The position numbers and the translations under genes are program-made. A stretch of DNA of 64,000 nucleotides from Rotaria sp. Silwood1 (lineage: Eukaryota; Rotifera; Eurotatoria; Philodinida; Philodinidae). The stretch is from assembly GCA_905250075.1 (NCBI GenBank), contig CAJNOP010000062.1, positions 681,245 through 745,244 of the forward strand, given 5' to 3'. The notes under the pieces were generated by a model. It saw only the letters and a program-made list of their open reading frames with translations. It did not search any database and was not told where the DNA came from. Of the stretch, positions 10,686-21,720 are shown piece after piece (position 1 is the first letter of the stretch; every line of letters starts with the position of its first letter).

Positions 10686-11540
10686 CTTATATTTAGCTGA
10701 AACCAGTAAATACATTTACTAAGACTACAATAGATAACAACAATAAATTTGTTACTGTATTGTATGAATATCTAAGTCTTTTGTTTAAATAAAATTGAAC
10801 AGATCTAAAGAGTAATCAAAAATGTAACGTGTAGATGATTCATAGAAGTACTTTCTATTCGTAGTCTTATTCTATTATGAAAATATTTTATTGATAGAGA
10901 ATGAAAATTTGTTTATCTCATAATTTTTCAACAACTATTCTAGATTGTTTTTCACAAAAACTGATTTCAATTGTTTTGAATAATAAAGTTTACACAAATC
11001 AGAAGATATTTGCTCAAATTCGATCTTTATAACAGTCATTTACTATCCACAATAATGATACTTTTGTTCACACTAATTACATTATCCTATGTGGACATAA
11101 TCGTTGATTATTTATTTTTTAGGTAGATAATTACTTTCTCGAACTTTTATTCATCAATACAAATAAGCCAGGACGCGATAGCATCAATGTAATTGAGAAA
11201 AAATAACATTTTTATGTGAATCATACGGCATATAATTTAATTAATTACGAAGAGAGATTAAAAAACAATGATGCATTGTGTTTTCAAATGTACCATACCG
11301 GATAAAATAAAAAGAAAACAAAATTACATCGCTTGTTTCTATCTTATTATGTCTAAGGTGTACGGTAATAACATAGATTTATCTTAAACTTGTAGCATTG
11401 ACAAAATTTCTTTCTTGAAATAAACTCAACAAACCTATTCACAAAATCTATGACTATTCAAAGTTATTCTTTAGGAGAAAATGCCTAGTTTCATTGTTCT
11501 TGTGTCGAACAAATTTGATTGGAAACCAATTCCAAAGCAG
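10686..11540. repeat. SK upstream flank, copy next to pseudogene 2
   Basis: The DNA upstream of SK copy 2 aligns in patches with 26000-26880 and 32250-33010. Examples are AACTCAACAAA near 11426, matching about 32918, and an AATGATACT near 11055, matching about 32540. Similarity fades near 11540. It presumably contains the old promoter and 5' non-coding exon. Confidence 0.6.
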
Positions 11541-11727
11541 AAAAAAGTTTTTTGAACAGCTGAATTCCAAGAGTTGAGCTAAATCAAGCTTTAAATATAA
11601 CACATAATTTCTTTTATATATTGCATTAAAAGTATTCTTTAGAAATTATTGACTTTATAAAAATTTTGATAAATATCACTTATATTGATGAATTGAAAGA
11701 ATCCGTATGTTTGTATTTATATTTCAG

Positions 11728-12412
11728 GAAAAATTATAGCTTTTTTATTACCTATTCTTGAACGACTTCTTTATAAACTTTATAAAACTGCACCTTCTAC
11801 ACGAATACTTGTTTTGGCACTAACACGAGAACCATGTGTTCAAATTCATCAAGTTTTTCGTCAATTAACTCAATTTACTCATAGTATAATTATCTGTCTT
11901 TCAACTAGTATATTCTTAATTTTTTTATCTTTTCATATTTATATGCATATTTCATTTGAATTATTATTAGGTGGTTTGGATTTTAAATCTCAAGAAGCAA
12001 TATTATGTTGAAAACTTGATATTATTCTTGCAATATCAGAACACTTAATGAATCATATACATAATTTACCATCATTTAATTAACAAAACATTGAAAACAT
12101 TAGTTTTTGATGAGACTGATCGATAAGTAAATAATTTCATTTGTTTAATCAACAAACTTAGTTCTTTAAAATGTTAGATGAATATTATTTTGAACAAATG
12201 GAAAAATTTATTAATAATTGTTCACGTACACATCAAAACAATGCTTTTTTTTTCAGCTAAAATGACTAATCAAGTATTTTTTATTAAATATTTTTTTCGT
12301 TTTATCTAGATCAAGAAGTTCGTTTATTGAATTAGATGATATAACACATGTCAGTTTAGTGAAAGGGAATGCAGTTCATTTAATAAAACAAAGCATACAG
12401 CATATGAAATAA
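11728..12412 (+). pseudogene. DDX27/Drs1-type DEAD-box RNA helicase pseudogene fragment
   Basis: After an acceptor-like TTTCAG, the frame reads KIIAFLLPILERLLYKLYK, then TRILVLALTREPCVQIHQVF, then GGLDFKSQEA, where it meets a stop. Further on, in shifted frames, come MLDEYYFEQMEKFI and FSAKMTNQ. These are in order the motif I-Ia region, the Ia/GG block, the DEAD-adjacent MLDEYFEEQM block and the SAT motif of DDX27, a nucleolar ribosome-biogenesis helicase. SAT has become SAK and the DEAD box is lost. A short frame at 12310-12412 (HVSLVKGNAVHLIKQSI) may be the later SVSLVGE block, with the DNA between deleted. Several stops and shifts make it a pseudogene. Intron borders survive, so it is a genomic fragment, not a retrocopy. 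Confidence 0.82.
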
Positions 12413-13017
12413 CGAACAATATAAACAGAATAGACAGAAAAGAACATAAATGCGTCTATATGTATATGTATGACGCATAACATATATATATTTACACATA
12501 ATATGAAAAGATAGAAGGGAAAATACCACTATGATACGTTCTCTACAACTTGAAGGGAATAAATCCACATGTAATATATTAGTATGTGTCGAAAAATCCT
12601 TAACAAGTTAAAAGAAAGTAGAATATAAAATAGAGTGCGTGATAAAAACATTCAGACACTCAAAAGAACTATATTATATATCTTTTATTTTTATTTCTTT
12701 TATTATTATTATTCTTTTTCTCTCCTTTTCTCACTTTGTACTGTCAGGATCTTTACGATCACAGATTGCAAAAAAAAAAAAAAAAAAAAAAGAAAAAAGA
12801 ACTATAATATATTTGTCACGTTCTATTCAATAGTGTTTCATATACCGTGAAGTTGAGCTCAAACAGAACGCAAAAAAAGGAGAAGAAGAAAAAATGAATC
12901 ATTCTGACTCAAATATATCGAAATGGTTATTTGTTTTTCAAGGATAATATTTTCTTTTCGTCACATTCAGGTAATATTAATAAATTTATCATACAAAAGA
13001 ATATACTTGCTTTGTTA
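12413..13017. other. Intergenic DNA upstream of the BIR gene, with a poly-A tract
   Basis: Contains an A-rich run at about 12770-12798 and no gene. An acceptor-like TCACATTCAG ends at 12970, and the DNA between it and the ATG is open in frame, so a 5' non-coding intron may end there. Confidence 0.45.
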
Positions 13018-16000
13018 ATGATGACGACAACAATAACAACAGAAATCTCGGAAATTGATCATAAAGTTTCATCAGAACAATATCGACTTCAAACATTTGA
13101 AAAGTAATTATTTTTATTATGAAAAATGAATTCTTTTTTTTTTTTGTTATTGTTGAATAATGCCTTTTGCTTGTTCTTTTTTTGTAGTCTAACATATTTT
13201 CCATCAATAACACGTCGTCAATTAGCTCTTGCTGGTTTTATTTATCGAAATAATAAATGTGTATGTCCACAATGTGGTGTTTGTATAAATCTTGAAGCGA
13301 TCGATGAAGATTGTGAATATACTTCAAATTATTTTCGAAAATTACATCGACAAAAAGTTTCATGTCTTGGAAAACGTTGTTCTTTTTTATTATGTGAATC
13401 AGGTACAAATATTGATGATCTTCATCCACCATTATCATCTCAACAACAACCACAATGGGATGATGCTGAAGAACCTGAATATATGAATTATATAGCACGT
13501 CTTCAATCATTTGAATCATGGCCTGCATCACAAGAAGAAATTAATGGAACACAAGAAACATTTGTTACACCACAAACAATGGCTAAACATGGATTTTATT
13601 TTTCAGGTATTATTTATTTATTTTTTAGATAAGAATTTCTCATATTATTTTATTTTAGGATTTAATGATAGTGTAACATGTTTCTATTGTGGTAATACTT
13701 TAGTTGATTGGTCATCAGCAATACATTCTACAAATCCAAATATTGTTGAACTTGAACATGCACGTTTTTTTCCATGTCGTTTTATTATTTATACAGCTGG
13801 TGTCAAATTTGTTACTAATGCTGGATATTTTCAAAAAATTTCTGCTCAAGGTAAAACTAAATGACAATTATTAATTTTTAGAATTTTATTTTGATTATTT
13901 TTATAGAACGATCTAATCGTAATCCTATGATATCAAAGTCTCTAACTACATCTAAAAGTATTGAAAAAAAACCTCAAACAATTGATGAATGTTTAGCAAC
14001 ATTTGAAAAATGGCCTCGAAATGCTCCTATACCAGCTGAATCATTAGCTGCTGCTGGATTTTATTATTTAGGTGAAGAATTACGAGTTAAATGTTTTATG
14101 TGTGATCTTGAAGTTAATGATTGGCATTATGGTATGACTGCTATTAGTACACATCGTGAACTTAAAAGTGATTGTCAAGTACTACTTGCATTGGATAGTA
14201 TTATAAGTAGTAATATAGATACAGTTAATGAAAAATGGCGTCTTGAAACACTTCTTAGTTTACCATTTAGTGAAACAAATACAAATGATCCTAATCAATA
14301 TAAAAATGATCAACGTTTATGTTCTGAATTAGCTGCATGTGGTTTTTATCGTGTTAAAAATACAAAATTAATTCGTTGTGCATATTGTGATGTAACAATT
14401 GAACCAAAATTAGGTCAATCAATTATGTCACAACATCGTTATTTAACTAAACAATCAATTAAAAAAAAAACAACAACAACAATAACAAATAATCCACACA
14501 AAGGACCAATAGTTGATTGTCTTATAGTACGTGCACAATGTCCAGCTAATATTGTTATACCACATCGAAAAAGTTTTCCAGAATATCCAGAATATCAATC
14601 AATATTTGATCGTATTAAGTCATTTAATGATTCTAAACAACTACAACGAGCTGGCGATTATTCTATACGTGATAAAGCAGAAGCTGGATTTTTTCTTGAT
14701 AGTAAGAATTATTATTAGTTTTTTTTTTAACATTATATGATTTTCTATAGAACAAGGACGTATGCGATGTTTTCTATGTGGTAATGCAATACTAATTAGT
14801 GATAAAATACGACGAGAAAAATATTCACAATATAATATGGCACAATTGCATGCTCATTTCTATCCGACATGTGAATGGGTCAAAGAAATACTAGGTGTTA
14901 AATATATTGCACAAGTGCTTTATGATCAAAAGACTTCATGGTCATCGTCTAATACCGAATGTACATATATATCCGATGGATTCGAAGACTTATCAGACGA
15001 TGAAGACCTTGAAACCATAGCTAAACCACCTACTACCTTTGTTAGTAAAAATATTCCACTTTCACCATCACCAGCTCCATCAGCATCTCTACAGTCACCT
15101 TCTGTACCTGCATCACCAAATGAACCATTAACAACATTCGGAGCTGAAGATTGTTCAGATCCTGTCACTAGTAATGGTCATAGTCAACTGACATCGGCTA
15201 TTATATCAAAGATAAATCCATTTGTACAAATTCAGCAAGAACAAACAAAGCTTCCACATACAGAAGACAGTGGCTCACCAGAAATATCATCTTCAATTGT
15301 ACATGTGTCATCTATATCCTCGCCAGTTGACATACGCTCTGTACTCGCATATGAATCAAATCGTTTAGATACATTTACAGAACATAATCGTGAAACATTT
15401 GCACAAGTTCCTGTTGCCCATCTTGCTTATGTTGGATTTTTTTTAAATGCTGAAGGTACTGCTATTCAATGTCCATGGTGTGAAGTCTGTTTAACTGAAA
15501 AACAATATGAAGATATTGTGCGTACCAGACCAACTATTGTTGGTTCTGTGTTAAGTAATGAACCATGGACACCAATGCGTGTACATCGATATGCAAATGC
15601 AAAAATGATGAATCGAACTCGTCCATGGTGTACATGGGTTAGACGAGAAGTCGGTGGACTTTATTCAAATGTTAAAATGGTATGAAAGTTTCTTTTTTTT
15701 AAGATAAAACAAAAAAAAAAGCATACGTTGATTTTTTTCATAGTTAAAAAATCAATTGCTTTATCCAGAATATCCATCTTATTCAAGTATTGAAAAACGT
15801 ATTAAATCATTTACATCTGATTGGAGTTATCCAAGCGGTACTCTTCTTTCAAATCAAATGATGGCCGAAGCTGGATTTTTCTATCTGGGTCAAGATACTG
15901 TTTGTTGTTATTATTGTGGTAATCTATTACAAGATTTTGAACCACGGTATATAAATAAAATTTGTTTTTGTTTTTCATTCCATCTAAATAATGATTAAAT

Positions 16001-17922
16001 TTTCCTCTTTAATTCGATCTAGTGATTGTCCATTTGACGAACATGCAACATTTTATCCACGTTGTGATTTCATCCAAAACGTACGCGGTCCTGATTATGT
16101 CAATCAAATAATATCAGAATGCGAACGAAGTATATTCAATATATATTTATTATATTGAATTGTAATTTTGTTATTTTTAGTTCCACAAGGACGATTCAAA
16201 ATTGAAGTACGTGGTGAACAAATAATCAAACGTATTATATATGATAAAAGTCGTAAGTTATTGACTTTTTTTTCTTTTTGTAAATTATCAAGATCTATAA
16301 TATTTGTATCGAGACCTAGTGTACATATTATAGATATGTACAATAGACTTAAATATCAGTTAAATCTCAATGGTTAGAATAATAATCTTGAATTAAGAAA
16401 TAAGAAAATGAAAAGTGAACAATATGTAGAACGCATCAATGAAAAGAATAAGATGCTCGAAAGTAATTTCTCATGATATCAGTTCTATAGAACTGGTCTG
16501 TGCAGTGTCTAGGCCTGTTGAAATAATTAATGACTGTTACATGTACACAGAAACTGGCTGTTGATGATAATCAGCTTTTTTCTATTAAGTTGATGATCGA
16601 TCAGGCTAGTTTTCACATGCTACGTACTGGTATAAAAACATGGAAGAAAAAAATCCTGACCTCTAAGAAAAACATTAAAGATACTATTCTAGAGACATCG
16701 TTTGATGCGTTGTTTTGTTTATTATTTAGTATATTACGTTCAAAAAAAGTGCAATCTGTATGAAACTAATATGATCTTCTGAATCCGCTATTAAAACTTA
16801 GCAGATTTGTTTTAGTTTCAAATATTTTCATGAACGTTTTTATTTTTTCGTGGAAAAATTATTTCAACAGTCACAATCAAGTTTTAAAATTTTGAAAACA
16901 TAGTCGAAATCAAAATAGCTGATAATTAAAAAATAAAACATGTATTTTGACTAAATTCATTTTTTCAATCATTCTTCAAGAGGAGGGACTCAACAACGAA
17001 TTCTTCGATGAGAAAAAAGAGTGCATGGAAATATTTGAAATTCAAATAAGTTCACTGAGTGTTGAATGCTGATGCAGAATATCATGTTAGTTTCACTTAG
17101 GTCTTGCTTTTTCTGATCTAAATATTCTAAATACTAGATCCAAAAAAAGCGCCTAAAATCATGTTTAGAGAATAGTATCTTTAAAATTTTTCTTAGAGGC
17201 TAGTGTCTTTTTGCTTGATGTTTTTATGTCATCACCTACACTATGCAACCATAGGAAAACTAGCTGGATCTGTTATTGAATGGATAGATAAACAAAGCTG
17301 ATTGCTATCAATAGTCAAATTCAGTATACATATGACAATTATTCCCTGATTCATACGACCCACACAAAACATAAACAAATGATACAAAGCTAATTCAATC
17401 AAAAAATATTCTCAGATATTTTATGTGAGAGCTTGACATAAAAGAAGACAAATCGTTTTCCAGGCAATTTATTACCTTCAGAAAACAATTCTTATCTACT
17501 AGAGATTTTTCATTTAACGTACTTTGTATTAGTGTGATGAAATTAAAGAACACATTTGAGTTTCATATTTTAGCTCTCAAAGACGTTGCACTAACAACTT
17601 TTTTTCCTTTTTGAATTTAACTAAATTGTCTTTTTTTTCAGGTGCAACACAACGTAAAACTGGACGTGCACCAGTAAATCGAAAGTCTTTATTTCCATCT
17701 CGTTCATTCAGTTTAGATATCGCATCTTCTGAATTAACAGATGATGCTTGTCTTCTATGTGACGCAAATCCAGCTACACATGCATATGATCCTTGTCAAC
17801 ATTCTCCAATGTGTGAAGAATGTTCTGGTCGTTTAAATGAAGAACAACTTCGAAAATGTATAGTTTGTTCTCAACCAGCTACAATACGTTTGCGTGTACT
17901 AATTGAGCCACGTACCAGCTGA
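13018..17922 (+). CDS. IAP-family protein with seven BIR-like domains and C-terminal RING
   Basis: Nine exons keep frame: 13018-13103, 13188-13606, 13659-13850, 13907-14701, 14751-15679, 15744-15946, 16023-16129, 16181-16252 and 17642-17922, giving 1027 residues. Zinc-ligand sets of BIR type (C-x2-C, H, C) occur at C55/58-H82-C88, C176/179-H202-C208, C295/298-H315-C322, C390/393-H409-C437, C504/507-H531-C538, C738/741-H776-C791 and C862/865-H882-C889. Domains 2 (HGFYFSG, CFYCGNTLVDW) and 3 (AAAGFYYLGEE) are most canonical; 1, 4 and 6 are degenerate. A Ser/Pro-rich linker separates 5 and 6. The C-terminus is a C3HC4 RING (C971-C1010). In the family, BIRs bind caspases or IBM peptides and the RING is an E3 ubiquitin ligase, so an apoptosis or immunity regulator is likely. 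The start is the first of two ATGs (13018/13021). AATAAA lies at 18044. Confidence 0.9.
16496..17372. mobile_element. Foldback element inside the last intron of the BIR gene
   Basis: The last intron (16253-17640) is 1388 bp, against 49-84 bp for the others. The extra DNA is a long imperfect inverted repeat: about 16496-16860 pairs with about 16990-17372, for instance GAATAGTATCTTTAA at 17173-17187 with its complement near 16675-16690. A loop of about 130 bp remains. There is no coding capacity or clear target duplication, so the ends are approximate. In pre-mRNA the arms could form a duplex of roughly 350 bp. Confidence 0.75.
17555..17615. repeat. Dispersed repeat with core GCACTAACAACTTTTTTT, copy 1 of 3
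   Basis: GTTTCATATTTTAGCTCTCA, then a G-rich spot, then TTGCACTAACAACTTTTTTT. Close relatives lie at about 33268-33315 (TTTCACATTTTAATTCCACA ... GCGCTAACAGCTTTTTTT) and 61694-61745 (TTTCACAATTTAGCCCC ... GCGCTAACAAGCTTTTTTT). It may be one end of a transposon family. Confidence 0.55.
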
Positions 17923-18185
17923 TTTTTTTTTAAACCAAACTTTCTTTTTAATTGTTGTTTTACTTCATGTGTAATTGTATTATTATGAATACAAAAAAAC
18001 GGAGAAACCTAAAGAACTTATTGTAAAAGTGATGGTTTATTTAAATAAACCTATATATTCTTTTTCAAATGGCTACTTCATCGATTGTAAATACAGTGAA
18101 TAGTTCACTTAGATGGATTGTCTACATATGATACAAAAAAGTTTAAAACGTATTTAAAAAAAAACATTTGAACAAGATCAATAAC

Positions 18186-18510
18186 GTGGAGAAAAATATT
18201 AAAAATCGCATCATAACAAATACAAATGTTAATGATGCTGTTCAATTAGCAGATATTGTTATTGAATCCATTATTGAAAATCTTGAAATAAAACAAAAAT
18301 GATTTAAAAAAAAATTGATCAAGTTGCATCAACATATGTTTATAAATTTATTCTTGATATATTTTATACTTTCGAATGATTATTTATATTTTAGACAATT
18401 GAATTTCACAAGTAATACATCATCATTACCAATTCCTTGATATTGCTAACGACGTTTAATGAAACGATAAGTTTTGGTGACTTACATTTCTTTAATCCAG
18501 TGTTAGTTAT
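18186..18510 (+). pseudogene. 3-hydroxyacyl-CoA dehydrogenase pseudogene fragment
   Basis: The frame reads VEKNIKNRIITNTNVNDAVQ followed by LADIVIESIIENLEIKQK and a stop. After an intron-like gap (GTTTAT to TTTTAG) come FTSNTSSLPI, DIANDV and LHFFNPV in shifting frames. These are the consecutive blocks of mitochondrial short-chain L-3-hydroxyacyl-CoA dehydrogenase: the end of the NAD-binding Rossmann domain, the SNTSSL loop and the LHFFNPVP motif with its catalytic-site region. The N-terminal nucleotide-binding glycine loop and the C-terminal dimerisation domain are absent. Multiple stops and shifts show a dead fragment. It starts about 260 bp after the BIR gene and lies on the same strand. 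Confidence 0.82.
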
Positions 18511-18894
18511 AATGAAAAAAGAAAGTCTCTGTTTCTTTGCATTATCATAAATTTAGAGAAGTATAGATGTTCAAAAGAATTTTTGACTATGTATTCATAC
18601 TTTTCAAAGAGTTTATGTTTTCTATTATTAAAATTATTTGATTTTTACTATCAACATTGATTCAAAACGTTAAAGAACGAGTACTGAAAACATTTAGTTT
18701 TTTGAATATATGAACGATTTCATGCAAAGCAGGACATACTGACATTTCATTTGATTTTCATCTGTTATCACGGTTTGTTTTTCTGAATAAGATCTTGTAA
18801 CGTAAACATATTTAAACATGTTATCCCTTTTAGCTGTTTTGCACTTAAAATTAATTGACTAATGTTTGTCCAAAAATATAATGGTTACGGATAT

Positions 18895-19640
18895 TTTTGA
18901 AAGAACTTAAAAACGAAAAGAGCTTCAGGGCTGTGATTTTGACAATTCAAGAGAGAAAACTCGAGCTTATTGACTTATATCGAAATCTGATTGATCAGCA
19001 TTAACCAATCAAGTGAGTTCTTGATGGAGATTTTTTGAAAACAATATTCTGTAGTTATTCCTATTTCAATTTAGACTCATGGTAAAGCGAGTCGATAGAA
19101 AAGATTCTTCTCTTTCGATCAATGCGAAACCTAGATTTCTAACTAGATTCGTTCAAGAGTTGTAAAAATTTTACTGAGACTTCTGGTTTCAACTCCTTGA
19201 ATTGTGATCGGTCTCTGCTATTTATTTCGGAAATATTTAGATAACAATGTCAGATATATATGAATCTTAAAGTAAATACCGCTATTCGACTCAGTATGGT
19301 GAATTATTCATGCCAAGCTGCTTTTCCGAGTGATTAAAGGTCTATTGGTTGAAATTGGGTGTATCAATAAAAGTCTTATAACTCTGAAACAGAACTATTT
19401 AGAAGTATCAACTTAGGTTAGATCGAAAGAGAAGAACTATATCTATGAATTAGTTCTAAGGAGAGTCTAAATTGAAATGGAAATAACTTGAGAATATCGT
19501 TTTCAGAAGCCTTCATCAAGATCTCGTCTGATTGATCAATTGCTGATCCATCCAATTTCGATATATTTCGATGACACTTAGTCTTCTCTCGTGAGTGGTG
19601 AAAACTGCAAGTTTCTATCTTGTTCCTAACAGAAATTATT
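18895..19640. repeat. Foldback (long inverted) repeat
   Basis: About 18895-19185 is an imperfect reverse complement of 19365-19640. Clear anchors are CATTTCAATTTAGACTC-type sequence at about 19060-19078 against its complement near 19465-19485, and CTTCTCTTTCGATC at 19108-19121 against GATCGAAAGAGAAG near 19422-19435. The loop is short (about 180 bp). No coding content is seen. It is probably a decayed foldback transposon; target duplications were not found. Confidence 0.65.
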
Positions 19641-20875
19641 CAAATAATGACAACTCGCCTTTCATTTTGTATTAGAGAATAGTTCATTAATTAAATTATT
19701 AAAAAGCAATTAGCAGACATCTCTCTAACCATACGGAAAAAATATCCAAAAACTTAAGCATGAACTCTAAAGCACGAACCATATATTTGATCCCATTTTC
19801 AGTAAGATCGGAGCACAAAAAAAATTTTCTCTTGAAAACCAGTTTTCAACAGACCTATCCACTTCCGAAACAAAACTTCATGTCTTGTCATTCGATTTCC
19901 TTTAATGCAATTGAAATTTAGTGGTTAAACCCGATACAAAATTGATTCAGAAATATTGACCGTCGAGCAATGCGTAGGTTTCGTTTCAAATCTGTCATTG
20001 AAGTAAAAAATGAAAATTGAAATGCCGTTTTCGCATTTGTTTCGACCAACCATTCTGGTTGTGATATTGGACAAAACAGGAGGATCGAATTGAAATCGTC
20101 AAGCATGTTAGTCATTCCGTTTTTTGTTAGATCGCACAACAACCGTATCGATTGCCAAAAAGTGCTCAATTTTGTTCGTATATCTATGGGCAAAATAAAC
20201 GTATCACTGGCACTATACATTGCATTGATCCATGTTTAGGAGATAAATTGACTCGTGCAAACTTCATGAAAAGTGACATAATACTGACTGAATTCATTGT
20301 AGAGTATGGCGATACGTGAATAAGGACGCATTTAATAATGTCTGAGTACCGAACATGAAACCGTTCGAACTCTTATCCCGAAAATTCGATAAAGCGCCCA
20401 CAACTTTAGACGAGCAGCTCATAAGCACGAACGCTTCAAGAGTTTTCTTAGTTTCGCTGAAGCCTATCTATATTCAAAATATGAAGCTGAAAACTCGGAA
20501 TCGGTTGAATTACTTTCTTCGTGAGTATAGACATAAATATTATTCCGAATAAGCATGTAAATCATATAATTATGTTACTCTTTCTGTTTACTTCTGCTCA
20601 TTGTTTTCGTAATATCTAGCCAAAGGAAAAAAAACTATATGAGTTTTTGGTTCATTCTAAAAGCTCGAAGGAAAGTCTAAGAAAACAGATGCTTTTCAAC
20701 CCTTTTAGGAGTGGTTTTTATTGAATAAGACGACGCGAATTTCATTTAACAATTATTTTTCTGCATATTAATCGAGTTTTAATAGGTTTTGATTGAAACA
20801 AATTACATATCTGGTATCAGTATAAAAAACTGAGCCGATTTATACATGTTTCAGAGTTTTTCGACGAACATACTT
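19641..20875. other. Region without a supportable gene
   Basis: A 100-codon minus-strand frame at 19918-20220 is the longest open frame. Its composition is somewhat more GC-rich than the surroundings, but I recognise no family and it has no intron signals that extend it. It is most likely an old coding relic or chance. Confidence 0.4.
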
Positions 20876-20926
20876 GAGGGTGTGGGTGTTCTTTTTCTGT
20901 ACACCCACAGCGACACCCACACCCTC
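20876..20926. repeat. 14-bp perfect inverted repeat of TGTGGG-type sequence
   Basis: GAGGGTGTGGGTGT at 20876-20889 is perfectly complementary to ACACCCACACCCTC at 20913-20926, with a further ACACCCACAG at 20901-20910 between them. TGTGGG is the hexamer reported as the bdelloid telomere repeat. Only about two units per arm are present, so this is telomere-like, not a telomere. It sits at the junction where SK-flank sequence resumes. Confidence 0.8.
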
Positions 20927-20934
20927 GCAATCGA

Positions 20935-21720
20935 GCGTTTATTATTTTTTTCTGCAATTATTTAGAAAAATAAATAAATTTTCACATTCATTGCAATGAT
21001 ACACATGATTTGTTTTTTTTTTAAATCAAATTATATTAAGTTGTCATGTTGCATGTACGTGTATACTGTCGAGCCGTGTCTAGATCGCAACCTCATATTT
21101 ATTACACAAATTACAGTGAAAACATGTAAAAGACAAAGACGAAAGATTCGCGAAAGCTTATATCTTTCTGTTGATCTTCTAAGTATTCTATAACTTTCAA
21201 ATGAATGAGCGCTTAAAATAACCAATGATGCCGTTAATTTGTTGGAACATATAAGCATTGATCGAAAATTATTCAGAATAATTTTCTTAATACTAATACG
21301 TAGTCTATCGATGATATTCTAGTTTATTTTATAGATCATTCGAATACAAATTAAGTCTATCGATAAACCATCAATAATTAAGAAATCTTTCTAAGCTTGA
21401 ATTTTTCACGCAAAGCATTAAAGCAATGATGATCAATGTCTACACGTGTGCAAAGAGTATTGAATATTATCGTGCCAATATAGTAGTCAATGTAATTAAC
21501 AAAATCAAGAATTGTAACACTAATTACCATTTTCTATAAAATCTTTATTTGAAAATTTAATCAATCAGTCATTGTGAAACATTGTATTAGAGTTCATATA
21601 AAATACTACTTCTTTTCGAGTATTTTTATTCATTTTCAAAACTGTAGCTAATAAATAACTTTGTCAATTTGACTCGTATAACTCAATGCAACATTGATTT
21701 TCTGAATTAACATTGATAAA
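20935..21720. repeat. Orphan SK far-upstream flank
   Basis: This segment matches the far upstream flank of SK copy 4 (about 33340-33960) and of copy 3 (26900-27030). Shared anchors are ATTCATTGCAATG at 20986-20998 (also 26939 and 33391), TTGCATGTACGTGTATA-type sequence, and AATTATTC-GAATAATTTTCT followed by TCGATGATATTC. No SK gene lies next to it. The nearest on its left is copy 2, 9.3 kb away, whose near flank stops at about 11540. Confidence 0.68.

Noticed and set aside
14926..15168. 80-codon minus-strand frame
   Set aside because: It is the complement of the Ser/Pro-rich linker of the BIR gene, with no independent support.
16168..16377. Extra exon of the BIR gene continuing past 16252
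   Set aside because: A GTAAGT donor at 16253 joins in phase to the RING exon at 17642; reading on only gives an unsupported tail that stops.
20876..20926. True telomere or telomeric array
   Set aside because: Only about two TGTGGG-type units per arm with unrelated sequence between; at most a telomere-like scar.
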